Shown piece by piece: positions 8,146 to 15,681 of a stretch of 64,000 nt of DNA. Source of the DNA: Gemmatimonadota bacterium (lineage in GTDB: Bacteria > Gemmatimonadota > Gemmatimonadetes > Gemmatimonadales > Gemmatimonadaceae); assembly GCA_020161135.1 (NCBI GenBank), contig JAIUOB010000003.1, positions 637,482 through 701,481 on the forward strand, read 5' to 3'. Within the stretch, counting starts at the first letter, position 1. Each line of letters starts with the position of its first letter. The translations under genes were made by a program, and so were the position numbers. The notes beneath the pieces were generated by a model. It made no database searches and was not told where the DNA came from. It worked only from the letters and a program-made list of their open reading frames with translations.

Positions 8146-8865
8146 TCAGCGATTGAGCGAGAACTGGAACGGCTGCTGCACGAGCTGCTTCACCTTCCTG
8201 CCACCCACTTCTGCGGGGAGGAAGCGCATGCGCTGGAGCGCATTCTTGACCGCGGTGGTGAAGAGATCGTTGTCCGACTTGAGCGCCTTGAACGTCGACA
8301 TGTCCGCGCGGCCCGTGGTGTCGACCACGAACTGCGCGAGGACCGTGCCTTCGATGCCCGCGCTGCGGAGCATGTCCGGGTAGGCCGGGCCCTGCGATCC
8401 GGGTGCCATGACGACCGGCTTCTCGACCTGGAAGTCGTAGAACGGCTGGTCGTTGTTCTGCACCACGGGGCCCTTGCCACCTTCGACACCCTTCGCGATA
8501 CCGCCGGCAACGCCCTTACCCGAGAAGTCGGCCTCGTCGGTCACCTTCTTCGACAGGTCGATTTCCGGGATGACGTTCGGGATTTCGATGGGTGCCGACA
8601 GCACCTGGAATCCCTTCGGCGGCGGGGGCGCAGCGACCACATCGGGCGGTGGCGGCGGCTTCTCCGGCTCGGGTGGCTTGGGCTCGTCCTTCTTGACTTC
8701 GACGAAGTCGACCTTCTCCTCCTTCGGCTTCTCGTTGACGATGCCGGCGTTCTTCGTCACGATCACCAGCGCCACCACAACAGCCGAGTGGAGAAGGATG
8801 GACATGAGCCCACCGCCAGCGCGCTTCTGCTTCTTGGCCTGAGACTCGATCAGGTTGTTGAACAT
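8146..8865 (-). CDS. tonB: TonB family energy-transducing protein (first TonB of the cluster)
   Basis: This 239-residue protein has a cytoplasmic N-terminus rich in Lys/Arg, one transmembrane helix (about 20-40, LMSILLHSAVVVALVIV) and a Lys/Glu/Pro spacer (KPPEPEKPPPPPD). The C-terminal TonB domain ends in KVKQLVQQPFQFSLNR. The conserved YPDMLRSAGIEGTVLAQFVV core is at about 157-176. It transmits energy from ExbBD to outer-membrane receptors. As first gene of the operon it has a candidate promoter upstream. It differs strongly in spacer from the second TonB, suggesting different receptor partners. Confidence 0.9.
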   Translation of the reverse strand: MFNNLIESQAKKQKRAGGGLMSILLHSAVVVALVIVTKNAGIVNEKPKEEKVDFVEVKKDEPKPPEPEKPPPPPDVVAAPPPPKGFQVLSAPIEIPNVIPEIDLSKKVTDEADFSGKGVAGGIAKGVEGGKGPVVQNNDQPFYDFQVEKPVVMAPGSQGPAYPDMLRSAGIEGTVLAQFVVDTTGRADMSTFKALKSDNDLFTTAVKNALQRMRFLPAEVGGRKVKQLVQQPFQFSLNR

Positions 8866-8932
8866 CTCGCTGGTCCGGGGTACGGGCTGTACGCGCAGCC
8901 CCCGGGCAGGGTGCCCGTGAGCTGACCACGCG

Positions 8933-8960
8933 ATTCTACGCCCCGGACATGAGCCAGCAA
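8933..8960 (-). promoter_or_regulatory. Candidate sigma-70-type promoter for the tonB-exbB-exbD operon
   Basis: On the minus strand TTGCTG (8955-8960) is followed after 16 bases by TAGAAT (8933-8938), a 5/6 match to the -10 consensus. The site lies ~70 bp upstream of the tonB start in the gap after the kinase gene. The -35 box is weak (TTG only), and promoter rules in this phylum are poorly known, so this is a suggestion. Confidence 0.35.
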
Positions 8961-8982
8961 TGGAGGGAAGATTAGGTTCTGA

Positions 8983-10509
8983 TTAATCCGCCGCGAGCAG
9001 TCCGGACGGCTCGGACTCTGAAGTCCCATTCACTATGGACTCGTATTCGCCGGTCATGCCCGATCCCGGGTGCCCGGCCAGGGGCAGCGTGACCGTGAAC
9101 GTGCTCCCCCGCCCCAGGCGCGACTGCACCTCGAGGGTGCCGCCATGGGCCTGCGCGATCCAATGCGAAATCGCGAGCCCCAGCCCGAAGCCCCCCCGCT
9201 CGGAGGCACGCGACCGCACCCGGTCGGCCCGCCAGAACCGCTCGAAGACAAAGGGGAGGTCGGCCGCCGCGATGCCGATACCGGTGTCCCGCACGGCAAA
9301 GCGCGCCACGGCCTCCTCGCGCACCAGCGACAACTCGACCGTGCCGCCGCGCGGCGTGTACTTGATCGCGTTGGTAACAAGGTTGAGGAACAGCTGCCGC
9401 AGGCGCGTCGCGTCGCCCAGGACCTCGGCATTGTCGAGCTGCGACGCCTCGATGGTGAGCCCGGCGTCCTCGCCCAGCAGGCGCGCCGTTTCGGTGACCT
9501 CGCGGGTGAGCGGCGCCAACTCGATCGGCTCGCGGAACACCTCGAAGCGCCCCTCGTCGGCGCGCGCCAGCGTGAGCAGCGAGTCGACGAGGTCGGCCAT
9601 GCGCGTCACCTGCTGCAGCGCCTCCTCCAAGGCCTCGGCCCGCTCCTGCTCGTGCGGCACCGGGGACATGGCGCGTTCGAGGTCGGCGCGCATGACGGCG
9701 AGGGGCGTCTTGAGCTCGTGGCTGGCGTCGGCGGTGAAGCGGCGCAGCGCCCCGAACGAGGTCTCGAGGCGCTCGATGAACGCGTTGAGCGTGGCGGACA
9801 GGCGCGCGAGTTCATCGCCCGCCGCGCCGATCGCCAGGCGGCGATGCAACGACCGGCCGTCGGTGATGGCCTCGACCTGGTCGATGATGCGATCGATCGG
9901 GCGGAAGGCGCGACCGGCAATGACGTACGCGAAGGGCGCCGACATGGCGAGCAGGAACGGCGTGACGATGAGCATCGTGCCCACCAGCTCCCGCGGCGTG
10001 AAGCTGATGTCGCGGGTGCTCATCGCCGCGTAGACGCGGTAGTTGTCCTTGTCCGAGAGGGGCACGACCCGCGTGGCGAGCATGACCTCGTCGACCCGCA
10101 TGACCACGCGCCGTACGCTGCGATCGGGCGCGGCCTCCCGGGCCGCCGCGCTGAAGGCGTCGCGATCGCTGGCCGAGAGGACGCGCACGGGCCCCGACGC
10201 ATAGAGGTCGTACCCGGTGCTGTCCTGCACCAGCACGTAGCCCTCGAGCAGCGAGAGAAAGGCGCTCATGCGCAGACTCACCGAGCGCGCCGCCAGGGGG
10301 TCGAACTGCGCCACCACCGGCTCGGTCCCGGTGCGCCGCGCGAGGTTGACGGCACGCACGACCTTGTCGGCCTCGACCTGCACGCGATCCTCGAGCTCGC
10401 GGAACAGGATTTCGCGCCGCACCGTGAGCAGGATGAGCGAAAAGATCAGCAGCGTCCCGAGGAACGCAGCCGTCCATGCCGTGGTGAGCCGTGCGCGGAT
10501 CGAGGACAC
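8983..10509 (-). CDS. Membrane sensor histidine kinase (HAMP-HisKA-HATPase)
   Basis: This 508-residue kinase starts at GTG. Transmembrane helix 1 spans about 11-30, and a periplasmic sensor region 31-175 has no recognised ligand motif. Helix 2 is at about 176-197, followed by a HAMP linker. HisKA has the phosphoacceptor His264 in DASHELKTPL. The ATPase domain carries the N-box around Asn380 (LFLNLVTNAIKYTP), the G1 box DTGIGIAAADLPF (408-420) and G2 GFGLGLAISHW (440-450). It is most likely the partner of the OmpR-type regulator whose stop lies 9 bp upstream. Together with the NtrC-like pair further upstream it makes one compact signalling operon. The signal is unknown. Confidence 0.92.
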   Translation of the reverse strand: MSSIRARLTTAWTAAFLGTLLIFSLILLTVRREILFRELEDRVQVEADKVVRAVNLARRTGTEPVVAQFDPLAARSVSLRMSAFLSLLEGYVLVQDSTGYDLYASGPVRVLSASDRDAFSAAAREAAPDRSVRRVVMRVDEVMLATRVVPLSDKDNYRVYAAMSTRDISFTPRELVGTMLIVTPFLLAMSAPFAYVIAGRAFRPIDRIIDQVEAITDGRSLHRRLAIGAAGDELARLSATLNAFIERLETSFGALRRFTADASHELKTPLAVMRADLERAMSPVPHEQERAEALEEALQQVTRMADLVDSLLTLARADEGRFEVFREPIELAPLTREVTETARLLGEDAGLTIEASQLDNAEVLGDATRLRQLFLNLVTNAIKYTPRGGTVELSLVREEAVARFAVRDTGIGIAAADLPFVFERFWRADRVRSRASERGGFGLGLAISHWIAQAHGGTLEVQSRLGRGSTFTVTLPLAGHPGSGMTGEYESIVNGTSESEPSGLLAAD

Positions 10510-10518
10510 GGGCCAGGA

Positions 10519-11187
10519 CTACGCGCGAATCATATAGCCGACGCCCCGGACCGTCGTGATGAGCTTCTTCTCGTGCCGCGCGTCGATCTTCTTGCGCAAG
10601 TGGTTGATGACCACGTCGACGATGTTGGTGCCCGGATCGAAGTGATACCCCCACGCATACTCGGTGATGAGCGTGCGGCTCATCACGCGCCCGGCGTGAC
10701 GCATGAGGTACTCCAGCACCGCGAACTCCTTGGGTGTGAGCTCGATGAGCTCCTCGGCACGGCGCACCTCGCGCGTCCCCTGGTCGAGCTCGAGATCGCC
10801 CACCTTGAGCATCGGCGACGCCAGGGCCCGTGGGCGGCGCAGCAGCGCCTCGGCGCGCGCCAGCAGCTCCTCGAAGGCAAACGGCTTGGTGACGTAGTCG
10901 TCCGCACCGGCGCGCAACGTCTCCACCTTCGCATCCACCGCGTCCTGCGCCGTGAGCACCAGCACCGGCCGCTCGAAGCCGCGCGCCCGCAGCGTGCGCA
11001 GCACGTCGAGTCCGTTGCGCCCGGGGAGCCGCATGTCGAGGACGATGAGGTCGTACGGTTGCGCCAGCGCGAGGCGTTCCCCTTCGAGCCCGTTGGCCAC
11101 CAGGTCGGTGTGCCAGCGCTGCTCCTCGAGCCCGCGTCGCACGAACTCGCCGACAGTGGGATCGTCTTCGATGACCAGGATCTTCAT
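10519..11187 (-). CDS. OmpR/PhoB-type response regulator
   Basis: This 222-residue protein has a receiver domain (1-115) with acidic EDD at 7-9, phosphoacceptor Asp51, Thr79 and Lys101. The winged-helix DNA-binding domain (about 125-220) includes ELTPKEFAVLEYLMRHAGRV and TNIVDVVINHLRKKID. It is probably phosphorylated by the HAMP kinase that starts 9 bp downstream. The start codon overlaps the stop of the upstream NtrC-like regulator (ATGA), so the two regulators are translationally coupled. Target genes are unknown; the TonB operon downstream is a neighbour worth testing. Confidence 0.93.
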   Translation of the reverse strand: MKILVIEDDPTVGEFVRRGLEEQRWHTDLVANGLEGERLALAQPYDLIVLDMRLPGRNGLDVLRTLRARGFERPVLVLTAQDAVDAKVETLRAGADDYVTKPFAFEELLARAEALLRRPRALASPMLKVGDLELDQGTREVRRAEELIELTPKEFAVLEYLMRHAGRVMSRTLITEYAWGYHFDPGTNIVDVVINHLRKKIDARHEKKLITTVRGVGYMIRA

Positions 11188-12587
11188 GACGGAGTCCGTG
11201 CCTGCTCCGCGAACGCCCCGCGCCCGGACGGGCGGCGAAAGCCGTACTCGCGAATCTTGCGGTAGAGGGTCTTGGGAGAGATACCGAGCAACTCGGCGGC
11301 GCGCCCCTGGTGCCAGTGCGCCTGTTCCAGCACCGCGGCGATGTGCCGGCGCTCGAGGTCGGCGAGACTGGTGCGTGGGTCGATCGGCGCCGGCGCGGAG
11401 GCCGTGCCGATCGTGAGTGCGGCGGCATCGAGTACCCCGGCGCGCGTGCGCGCGTGCGCGGCGTCGAGCACGTCCACGAGTTCTCGTACGTTGCCCGGCC
11501 AGCGGTGCGCTTCCAGCACGGCCAGCGCGTCATCACCCAGGCGGACGTCGGACGCCTGTCGCGCGAGGTGCGCCCGCGCGATCGGTCCGATGTCGATCGC
11601 ACGCGCACGCAGCGGCGGCAGTTCCACATCCACCGCCCGCAGGCGGGCCAGCAGCGCCGGCGGCACGGCGAACTCGCGCGTCAACACGTCGGCGCTGTGC
11701 ACCGACGCCGCGACGACGCGTGCGGTGAGCGCGACCGGCTGCCGCCCGCCCAAACGCCGCACCAGCCCCGACTCCAGCACGCCGGCGAGCCACGCGGCGG
11801 CCTGGGGATCGAGCGCGGCCACTTCCGGGATGTACAGAGTGCCGCCGGCTGCAGCGTCGAGCGCGCCGCTGGCCCCCGCGTCCGTGCGCGCACGGCCTCC
11901 CTCCTGCCCCGCCAGGGTGGCGGCGGTGGGTCGCGTGAGCTCGACGAAGGGGCCCGGCCGGTCACCGGGCGCCTGCACCCTCTGGGCGTGCAGCCACCGC
12001 GCGAGCGCGCGACGCCCGCTCCCGCGTTCGCCGGTGATGAACACGGGTGACGCACCGGTCGCAACGGGCGCGAGCGCGTCGAGCACCGCCTTGAGTGGCG
12101 CGAAGGCGGTGATGAACGACGCGTCCTCGTGCGCCGCCGCCACGTCGACGCGACGCTGCAGGCGCGCCACGCGCTGCACCAGGAGGCGCTTCTCCCAGGC
12201 GCGCCGGATGCGCGCATCGATCTCCGCCATGCGATACGGCTTGCTCAGCACGTCGTACGCGCCCAGACCGAGCGCCGCGAGCGTCGTCTCGACCGTGCCG
12301 TTGCCGGTGATGACGAGGATCTCCGGCGGCGTCGACTCTTCCCGCGCGCGGCGAAGCACCTCGAGGCCATCGAGCTCCGGCATCACCACGTCGAGCAATG
12401 CCACGTCGAAGGGTTCACGCTGCAGCGCCTCGAGCGCGGCCAACCCATCGCGCACCAGCGTCACGTCGTGTCCGCGCGACTGCAGGTACTGCTGCAGCAC
12501 GTAGCCGAGATGCGGCTCGTCGTCGGCGAGGAGGACGCGCACGCCCGTCGACGCGCGCTCGACGCCGTCGGTCATCGGGGTGGTCAT
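11184..12587 (-). CDS. NtrC-like response regulator with degenerate AAA+ domain
   Basis: This 467-residue protein has a receiver domain (16-130) with Asp66, Thr94 and Lys116, and an AAA+ region whose Walker A is GERGSGRR (186-193) with Arg in place of Lys. The position of the GAFTGA loop holds an Ala/Gly/Arg-rich stretch, and the Walker B region reads GGTLYIPEVAAL without the usual Asp-Glu pair. The C-terminal Fis-type HTH is intact (GRAAELLGISPKTLYRKIRE). It probably binds DNA in a phosphorylation-dependent way but is unlikely to hydrolyse ATP or remodel sigma-54 polymerase. It overlaps its probable kinase upstream and the OmpR-type regulator downstream, both by ATGA. Confidence 0.88.
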   Translation of the reverse strand: MTTPMTDGVERASTGVRVLLADDEPHLGYVLQQYLQSRGHDVTLVRDGLAALEALQREPFDVALLDVVMPELDGLEVLRRAREESTPPEILVITGNGTVETTLAALGLGAYDVLSKPYRMAEIDARIRRAWEKRLLVQRVARLQRRVDVAAAHEDASFITAFAPLKAVLDALAPVATGASPVFITGERGSGRRALARWLHAQRVQAPGDRPGPFVELTRPTAATLAGQEGGRARTDAGASGALDAAAGGTLYIPEVAALDPQAAAWLAGVLESGLVRRLGGRQPVALTARVVAASVHSADVLTREFAVPPALLARLRAVDVELPPLRARAIDIGPIARAHLARQASDVRLGDDALAVLEAHRWPGNVRELVDVLDAAHARTRAGVLDAAALTIGTASAPAPIDPRTSLADLERRHIAAVLEQAHWHQGRAAELLGISPKTLYRKIREYGFRRPSGRGAFAEQARTPS

Positions 12588-14071
12588 GCGGACTCCGCCT
12601 GCGCGGCGCCCGGGGCCGCCGTGGGGAGGGCGACACGAAAGGTCGCGCCCTCACCGTCCGGCGATGAGAGCTCGAGCGCACCACCGTGCTCGTTCACGAT
12701 GCCGTAGCAGATCGCGAGGCCCAAGCCGGTCCCCTGCCCCGGCGGCTTGGTCGTGAAGAAGGGCTCGAACACCTTGGCCTGCAGTGCCCGCGGCACGCCG
12801 GGCCCCTCGTCGGCCACCTCGAGATGCGCGCGCCCCACCCCACCGTTGGCTGCCTCCTGCGTGCGCAGCAGCACCCGCTTGCCCTCGGGCGTGGCGTCGA
12901 TGGCGTTCATCGCGAGCGCGATGACCACCTGCACGAGCTGGTCCATGTCTCCGTACACGAGCAGCGGCGCCTCGGCCAGCGCAGTCTCGAGCCGGATGCG
13001 TCGACGCCGCGGGTGATGCTCCAGCAGGAAGGCCGCGCGGCGCACGACATCGGAGAGATCGAGCAGGGCCCGCCCCGCACTCTGTGGTCGCGCGAAGTCG
13101 AGCAGGCCGTTCACGATCTTCTTGCACCGCTGCACTTCGAGGTCGATGATGCCGAGCAGCTCGCGCGACGGCACGACCTCGCCGCCCGGTGGCGCCATCG
13201 ACTCGGCGCAGGCGGCGATGGTCGCGAGCGGATTGTTCAGCTCGTGCATGACGCCGGCCGCGAGCTGCCCGAGCGCAGCGAGCTTTTCGGTGCGAGCCGA
13301 CCGATCGAACGCCGCGCGCACGTCGGTGATGTCCTCCCCCAGCGTGATGACGTGCGTGACCTCGTCACCACCGACGCGCATGGGGATCTTCGAAATGCGG
13401 AAGGTGCGCGGCTCACCGAAGGCGTCGCTCTCCATCTGGAACTGCTGCAGCCGCCCGGTCGCGAACACCTCGTCGAACTCGGCCCGGATCCGGTCGGCCG
13501 GCTGCCGTGAGAGCACGTCGAAGATGGGGCGACCGAGCGCCTCGCCGCGGGAGACGCCTTGCGCGCCGGTCTCCCGCTTGTGGTTCCACGCCTGGATCCG
13601 ATAGGCACGATCGACGACGTAGAGGCCGATCGGGAGCGAATCGATGACCGTCTCCATGAACGCCCGCTGCGCCGCCACTTCACGCACTCGCGCGGTGAGC
13701 GCGGCCTCCAGCGCCTGGCGGTGCGCGTCGCGCGTGCAGAGAACAGCGAGCAGCCGCGCCGCGCCATTCACCATCGCGACGTCGTCGGCCGAGCGGGCGT
13801 CGCCTTCCGGCCCGCCTCCAATGACGAGGGTTGCGATCCACGCGCCCGCGGCTTCACAGCGGTGCTCCGAGATGATCGCAGGCTCATGGTCCGCCGGGGC
13901 GCCCCATCGATGGATGGCGTCGCCGTAGACGGGTCGCAACTCGACCCACGACGCCCGCAGCGCCTTACCGATGCCTGCAAGCAGGGTCGTCAGCCCCGAG
14001 GTGTCGTCGGGGGCATCGGCGAGCCTGGCGATGAGGGAGGCGAGACGATCGCCGGATGCCGGTTGGGGCAC
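12584..14071 (-). CDS. Soluble PAS-domain sensor histidine kinase (NtrB-like)
   Basis: From the GTG at 14071 this is 495 residues and has no transmembrane helix. An N-terminal region (1-125) of GAF-like appearance is followed by a short coiled segment and a PAS domain (about 136-255, containing VIDSLPIGLYVVDRAYRIQA). HisKA has His276 in GVMHELNNPLATI. The ATPase domain has the N-box ALAMNAIDATPEG and FFTTKPPGQGTGLGLAICYG. The HELNNPL motif is typical of NtrB/AtoS-type kinases that pair with NtrC regulators, matching the overlapping regulator downstream. The start is uncertain: the reading frame stays open further upstream but that part looks non-coding. Upstream, 14,072-14,345 separates it from divergent hsp20. 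I saw no clear promoter box there. Confidence 0.85.
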   Translation of the reverse strand: MPQPASGDRLASLIARLADAPDDTSGLTTLLAGIGKALRASWVELRPVYGDAIHRWGAPADHEPAIISEHRCEAAGAWIATLVIGGGPEGDARSADDVAMVNGAARLLAVLCTRDAHRQALEAALTARVREVAAQRAFMETVIDSLPIGLYVVDRAYRIQAWNHKRETGAQGVSRGEALGRPIFDVLSRQPADRIRAEFDEVFATGRLQQFQMESDAFGEPRTFRISKIPMRVGGDEVTHVITLGEDITDVRAAFDRSARTEKLAALGQLAAGVMHELNNPLATIAACAESMAPPGGEVVPSRELLGIIDLEVQRCKKIVNGLLDFARPQSAGRALLDLSDVVRRAAFLLEHHPRRRRIRLETALAEAPLLVYGDMDQLVQVVIALAMNAIDATPEGKRVLLRTQEAANGGVGRAHLEVADEGPGVPRALQAKVFEPFFTTKPPGQGTGLGLAICYGIVNEHGGALELSSPDGEGATFRVALPTAAPGAAQAESA

Positions 14072-14345
14072 AGTGCGTTTCGAGTGGGTGGAGTGGGAAG
14101 GTAGTGGTGTCGCAGCGGTTCGGGCAACATGACCGACGACGCACACCGGCAAGCCCTTTCGGCAGTACTGTGCCCATATGACAGCATGAGGTCGAATCTG
14201 TTCGGCCGCGTTGACCGCCGCGAGCGGGCATGACGGCTGCACGAGTACCCCGTCGAGCGCGGTGAGATACCGCCGGCGGTCGACACCCTGCGGCCGCTCT
14301 CATGTCCAGATGCAGCGCCACGACACACCTAGAGAGGACCCGACG

Positions 14346-14780
14346 ATGACCATTCGTGCGTTTCCGATTTCGGCAGCCCTCCCCGCCATGTCCTTCCGCC
14401 GCGAGATGGACCGCTTCTTCGATGACGTCCTGACGCCGCGCGCTGCCGTGTGGCAGCCGGCGGCCGAGGCGCGCGAGGACGCCACCGGCTTCACCGTGGC
14501 GCTGGATGTCCCCGGTGTCTCCCCGGATTCGCTCGAAGTCGTGGCCGAGGACGGCGTGCTCACGGTGCGTGGCAGCCGTGCCGACCGGGAGCTGGCCGAG
14601 GGGGAGAAGGCGCTGTTCCGTGAGGGCGCGCGCGGGGGCTTCAGCCGGCAGTTCCGGCTTCCCAAGAGCGCCGACCTCCAGGCCGTGAGTGCGCAGTATG
14701 CGCACGGGGTGCTGACGGTGCGGGTGGCGAAGCTGACGCCGGCCCAGCCGAAGCGGGTGCCGGTGGAAGTGCAGCAGTAA
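14346..14780 (+). CDS. Small heat shock protein, Hsp20/alpha-crystallin family
   Basis: This 144-residue ATP-independent holdase binds unfolding proteins in the cytoplasm. The N-terminal arm contains MSFRREMDRFFDDVLTPRAA. The alpha-crystallin domain (about 40-130) has the typical beta-strand motifs VALDVPGVSPDSLEVVAEDG and VLTVRGSRADREL, and ends in the conserved AxxxxGVLTVRVAK, with a short C-terminal tail. The ATG at 14346 is preceded by AGAGAGGA at good spacing, which decides the start. No CIRCE element is visible upstream. Transcription ends at a strong hairpin shared with the convergent peroxiredoxin gene. Confidence 0.93.
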   Translation: MTIRAFPISAALPAMSFRREMDRFFDDVLTPRAAVWQPAAEAREDATGFTVALDVPGVSPDSLEVVAEDGVLTVRGSRADRELAEGEKALFREGARGGFSRQFRLPKSADLQAVSAQYAHGVLTVRVAKLTPAQPKRVPVEVQQ

Positions 14781-14831
14781 CCGCTAGGCCGCCGGCAGGC
14801 GACGGGCATCGCTCCGTGGCTCGGGAAATGC

Positions 14832-14868
14832 CAACGGGGCGTCTCGCGCAAAGCGAGGCGCCCCGTTG
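14832..14868. terminator. Hairpin terminator between hsp20 and the peroxiredoxin gene
   Basis: A 16-bp stem (CAACGGGGCGTCTCGC with GCGAGGCGCCCCGTTG, one G-T wobble) around a GCAAA loop lies between two convergent genes. There is no long T-run on either side, so it may act as a bidirectional, factor-assisted terminator. Confidence 0.65.
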
Positions 14869-14901
14869 TGCTGCCGGGTGGTGCGTGTGGAGAACGGACC
14901 G

Positions 14902-15393
14902 TCAGGCAGCGATCACATTCTTGACGACATCGAGGATTTCCGCATTCGATCGGCTCAGCCCGTTGTGCTCCTCGACGTGCGACCACCGCACGACGCCGTC
15001 GGTGTCGACCAGGAAGTACGAGCGACGCGCGAAGAAGGTCTCCTCATTGAGGACACCGAAGGCGCGTGAGGCTTCGCGCTTGAAGTCCGAGAGCAGCGCG
15101 ACCTTCATGTCGTACTTCGTGCGAAACTCCTTGAGCGACGGGATCGCATCTACCGATACAGGAAGGATTTCAACGTTCGCCTGTGCGAACATGTCGAAGT
15201 CGTCGCCGAAGGCGCAGAGCTCGGCCGTGCACACGCTGGTGAAGGCCAGCGGGAAGAACGCCACCAGCACGGGGCGCTTGCCGCGGAAGGCGGAGAGGGT
15301 GACCTGTTCGCCGGCCGTCGACGCCAGCGTGAAGTCGGGCGCCAGCGTGCCGACCGCGATCGGTGCTGCGACGTTGGGCGTGAAAGCAGTCAT
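14902..15393 (-). CDS. Peroxiredoxin (AhpC/TSA, Bcp/AhpE-type)
   Basis: This 163-residue thiol peroxidase reduces hydrogen peroxide and organic peroxides. The peroxidatic cysteine is Cys55 in FPLAFTSVCTAELC, with the conserved Pro48 and Thr52. Cys60 follows five residues later, the spacing used by atypical two-Cys Bcp enzymes for their resolving cysteine. Further family motifs are SVDAIPSLKEF and FLVDTDGVVRW. I start at MTAFTP (15393), because in-frame codons upstream run towards the tRNA and are not conserved-looking. It ends facing hsp20. tRNA-Ala lies just upstream in the same direction. Confidence 0.92.
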   Translation of the reverse strand: MTAFTPNVAAPIAVGTLAPDFTLASTAGEQVTLSAFRGKRPVLVAFFPLAFTSVCTAELCAFGDDFDMFAQANVEILPVSVDAIPSLKEFRTKYDMKVALLSDFKREASRAFGVLNEETFFARRSYFLVDTDGVVRWSHVEEHNGLSRSNAEILDVVKNVIAA

Positions 15394-15418
15394 GTGGATG
15401 AGTCCAGAATGTGAGATG

Positions 15419-15442
15419 TGCCCGGAGAGGATCCCCGGGCAC
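15419..15442 (-). terminator. Possible hairpin after tRNA-Ala
   Basis: TGCCCGG and CCGGGCA form a 7-bp stem directly downstream of the tRNA on the minus strand and upstream of the peroxiredoxin start. There is no T-run, so it may be a processing or weak termination signal. Confidence 0.3.
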
Positions 15443-15450
15443 ATCGGTAG

Positions 15451-15523
15451 TGGAGCGTGCCGGGATCGAACCGGCGACCCCCTGCTTGCAAAGCAGGTGC
15501 TCTCCCAGCTGAGCTAACGCCCC
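15451..15523 (-). tRNA. tRNA-Ala(TGC)
   Basis: Read on the minus strand, the 73-nt sequence folds as a complete cloverleaf. The acceptor GGGGCGT pairs with ACGCTCC (one G-U), the D-arm contains AGCTCAGCTGGGAGAGC, and the anticodon stem CTGCT/AGCAG carries TGC. The T-arm has GGTTCGATCC. The discriminator base is A and the CCA end is not encoded. The anticodon TGC together with the acceptor sequence identifies alanine. Confidence 0.96.
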
Positions 15524-15681
15524 GCGCTGGCACAATGTAGCGGGGGCTTTCGCATCTCGCGACGGGGGCGTCGATTCTCCGCGCATCAACGCACACGAGC
15601 CCAGCATCGTGCCGCGTTGCCACGTTCTAGGACACATCCTCGCAGCGTGTCCTTCTTCACCCGCCCCACCGGAGGCTCTGC

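Noticed and set aside
7345..8925. A 526-codon plus-strand frame opposite exbB and tonB
   Set aside because: It shows Arg/Glu/His-rich non-protein-like composition and covers genes with clear family motifs on the other strand.
14072..14345. A sigma-54 promoter or CIRCE element between the kinase gene and hsp20
   Set aside because: I looked for TGGCAC-N5-TTGC and for the CIRCE inverted repeat on both strands and found no convincing match.
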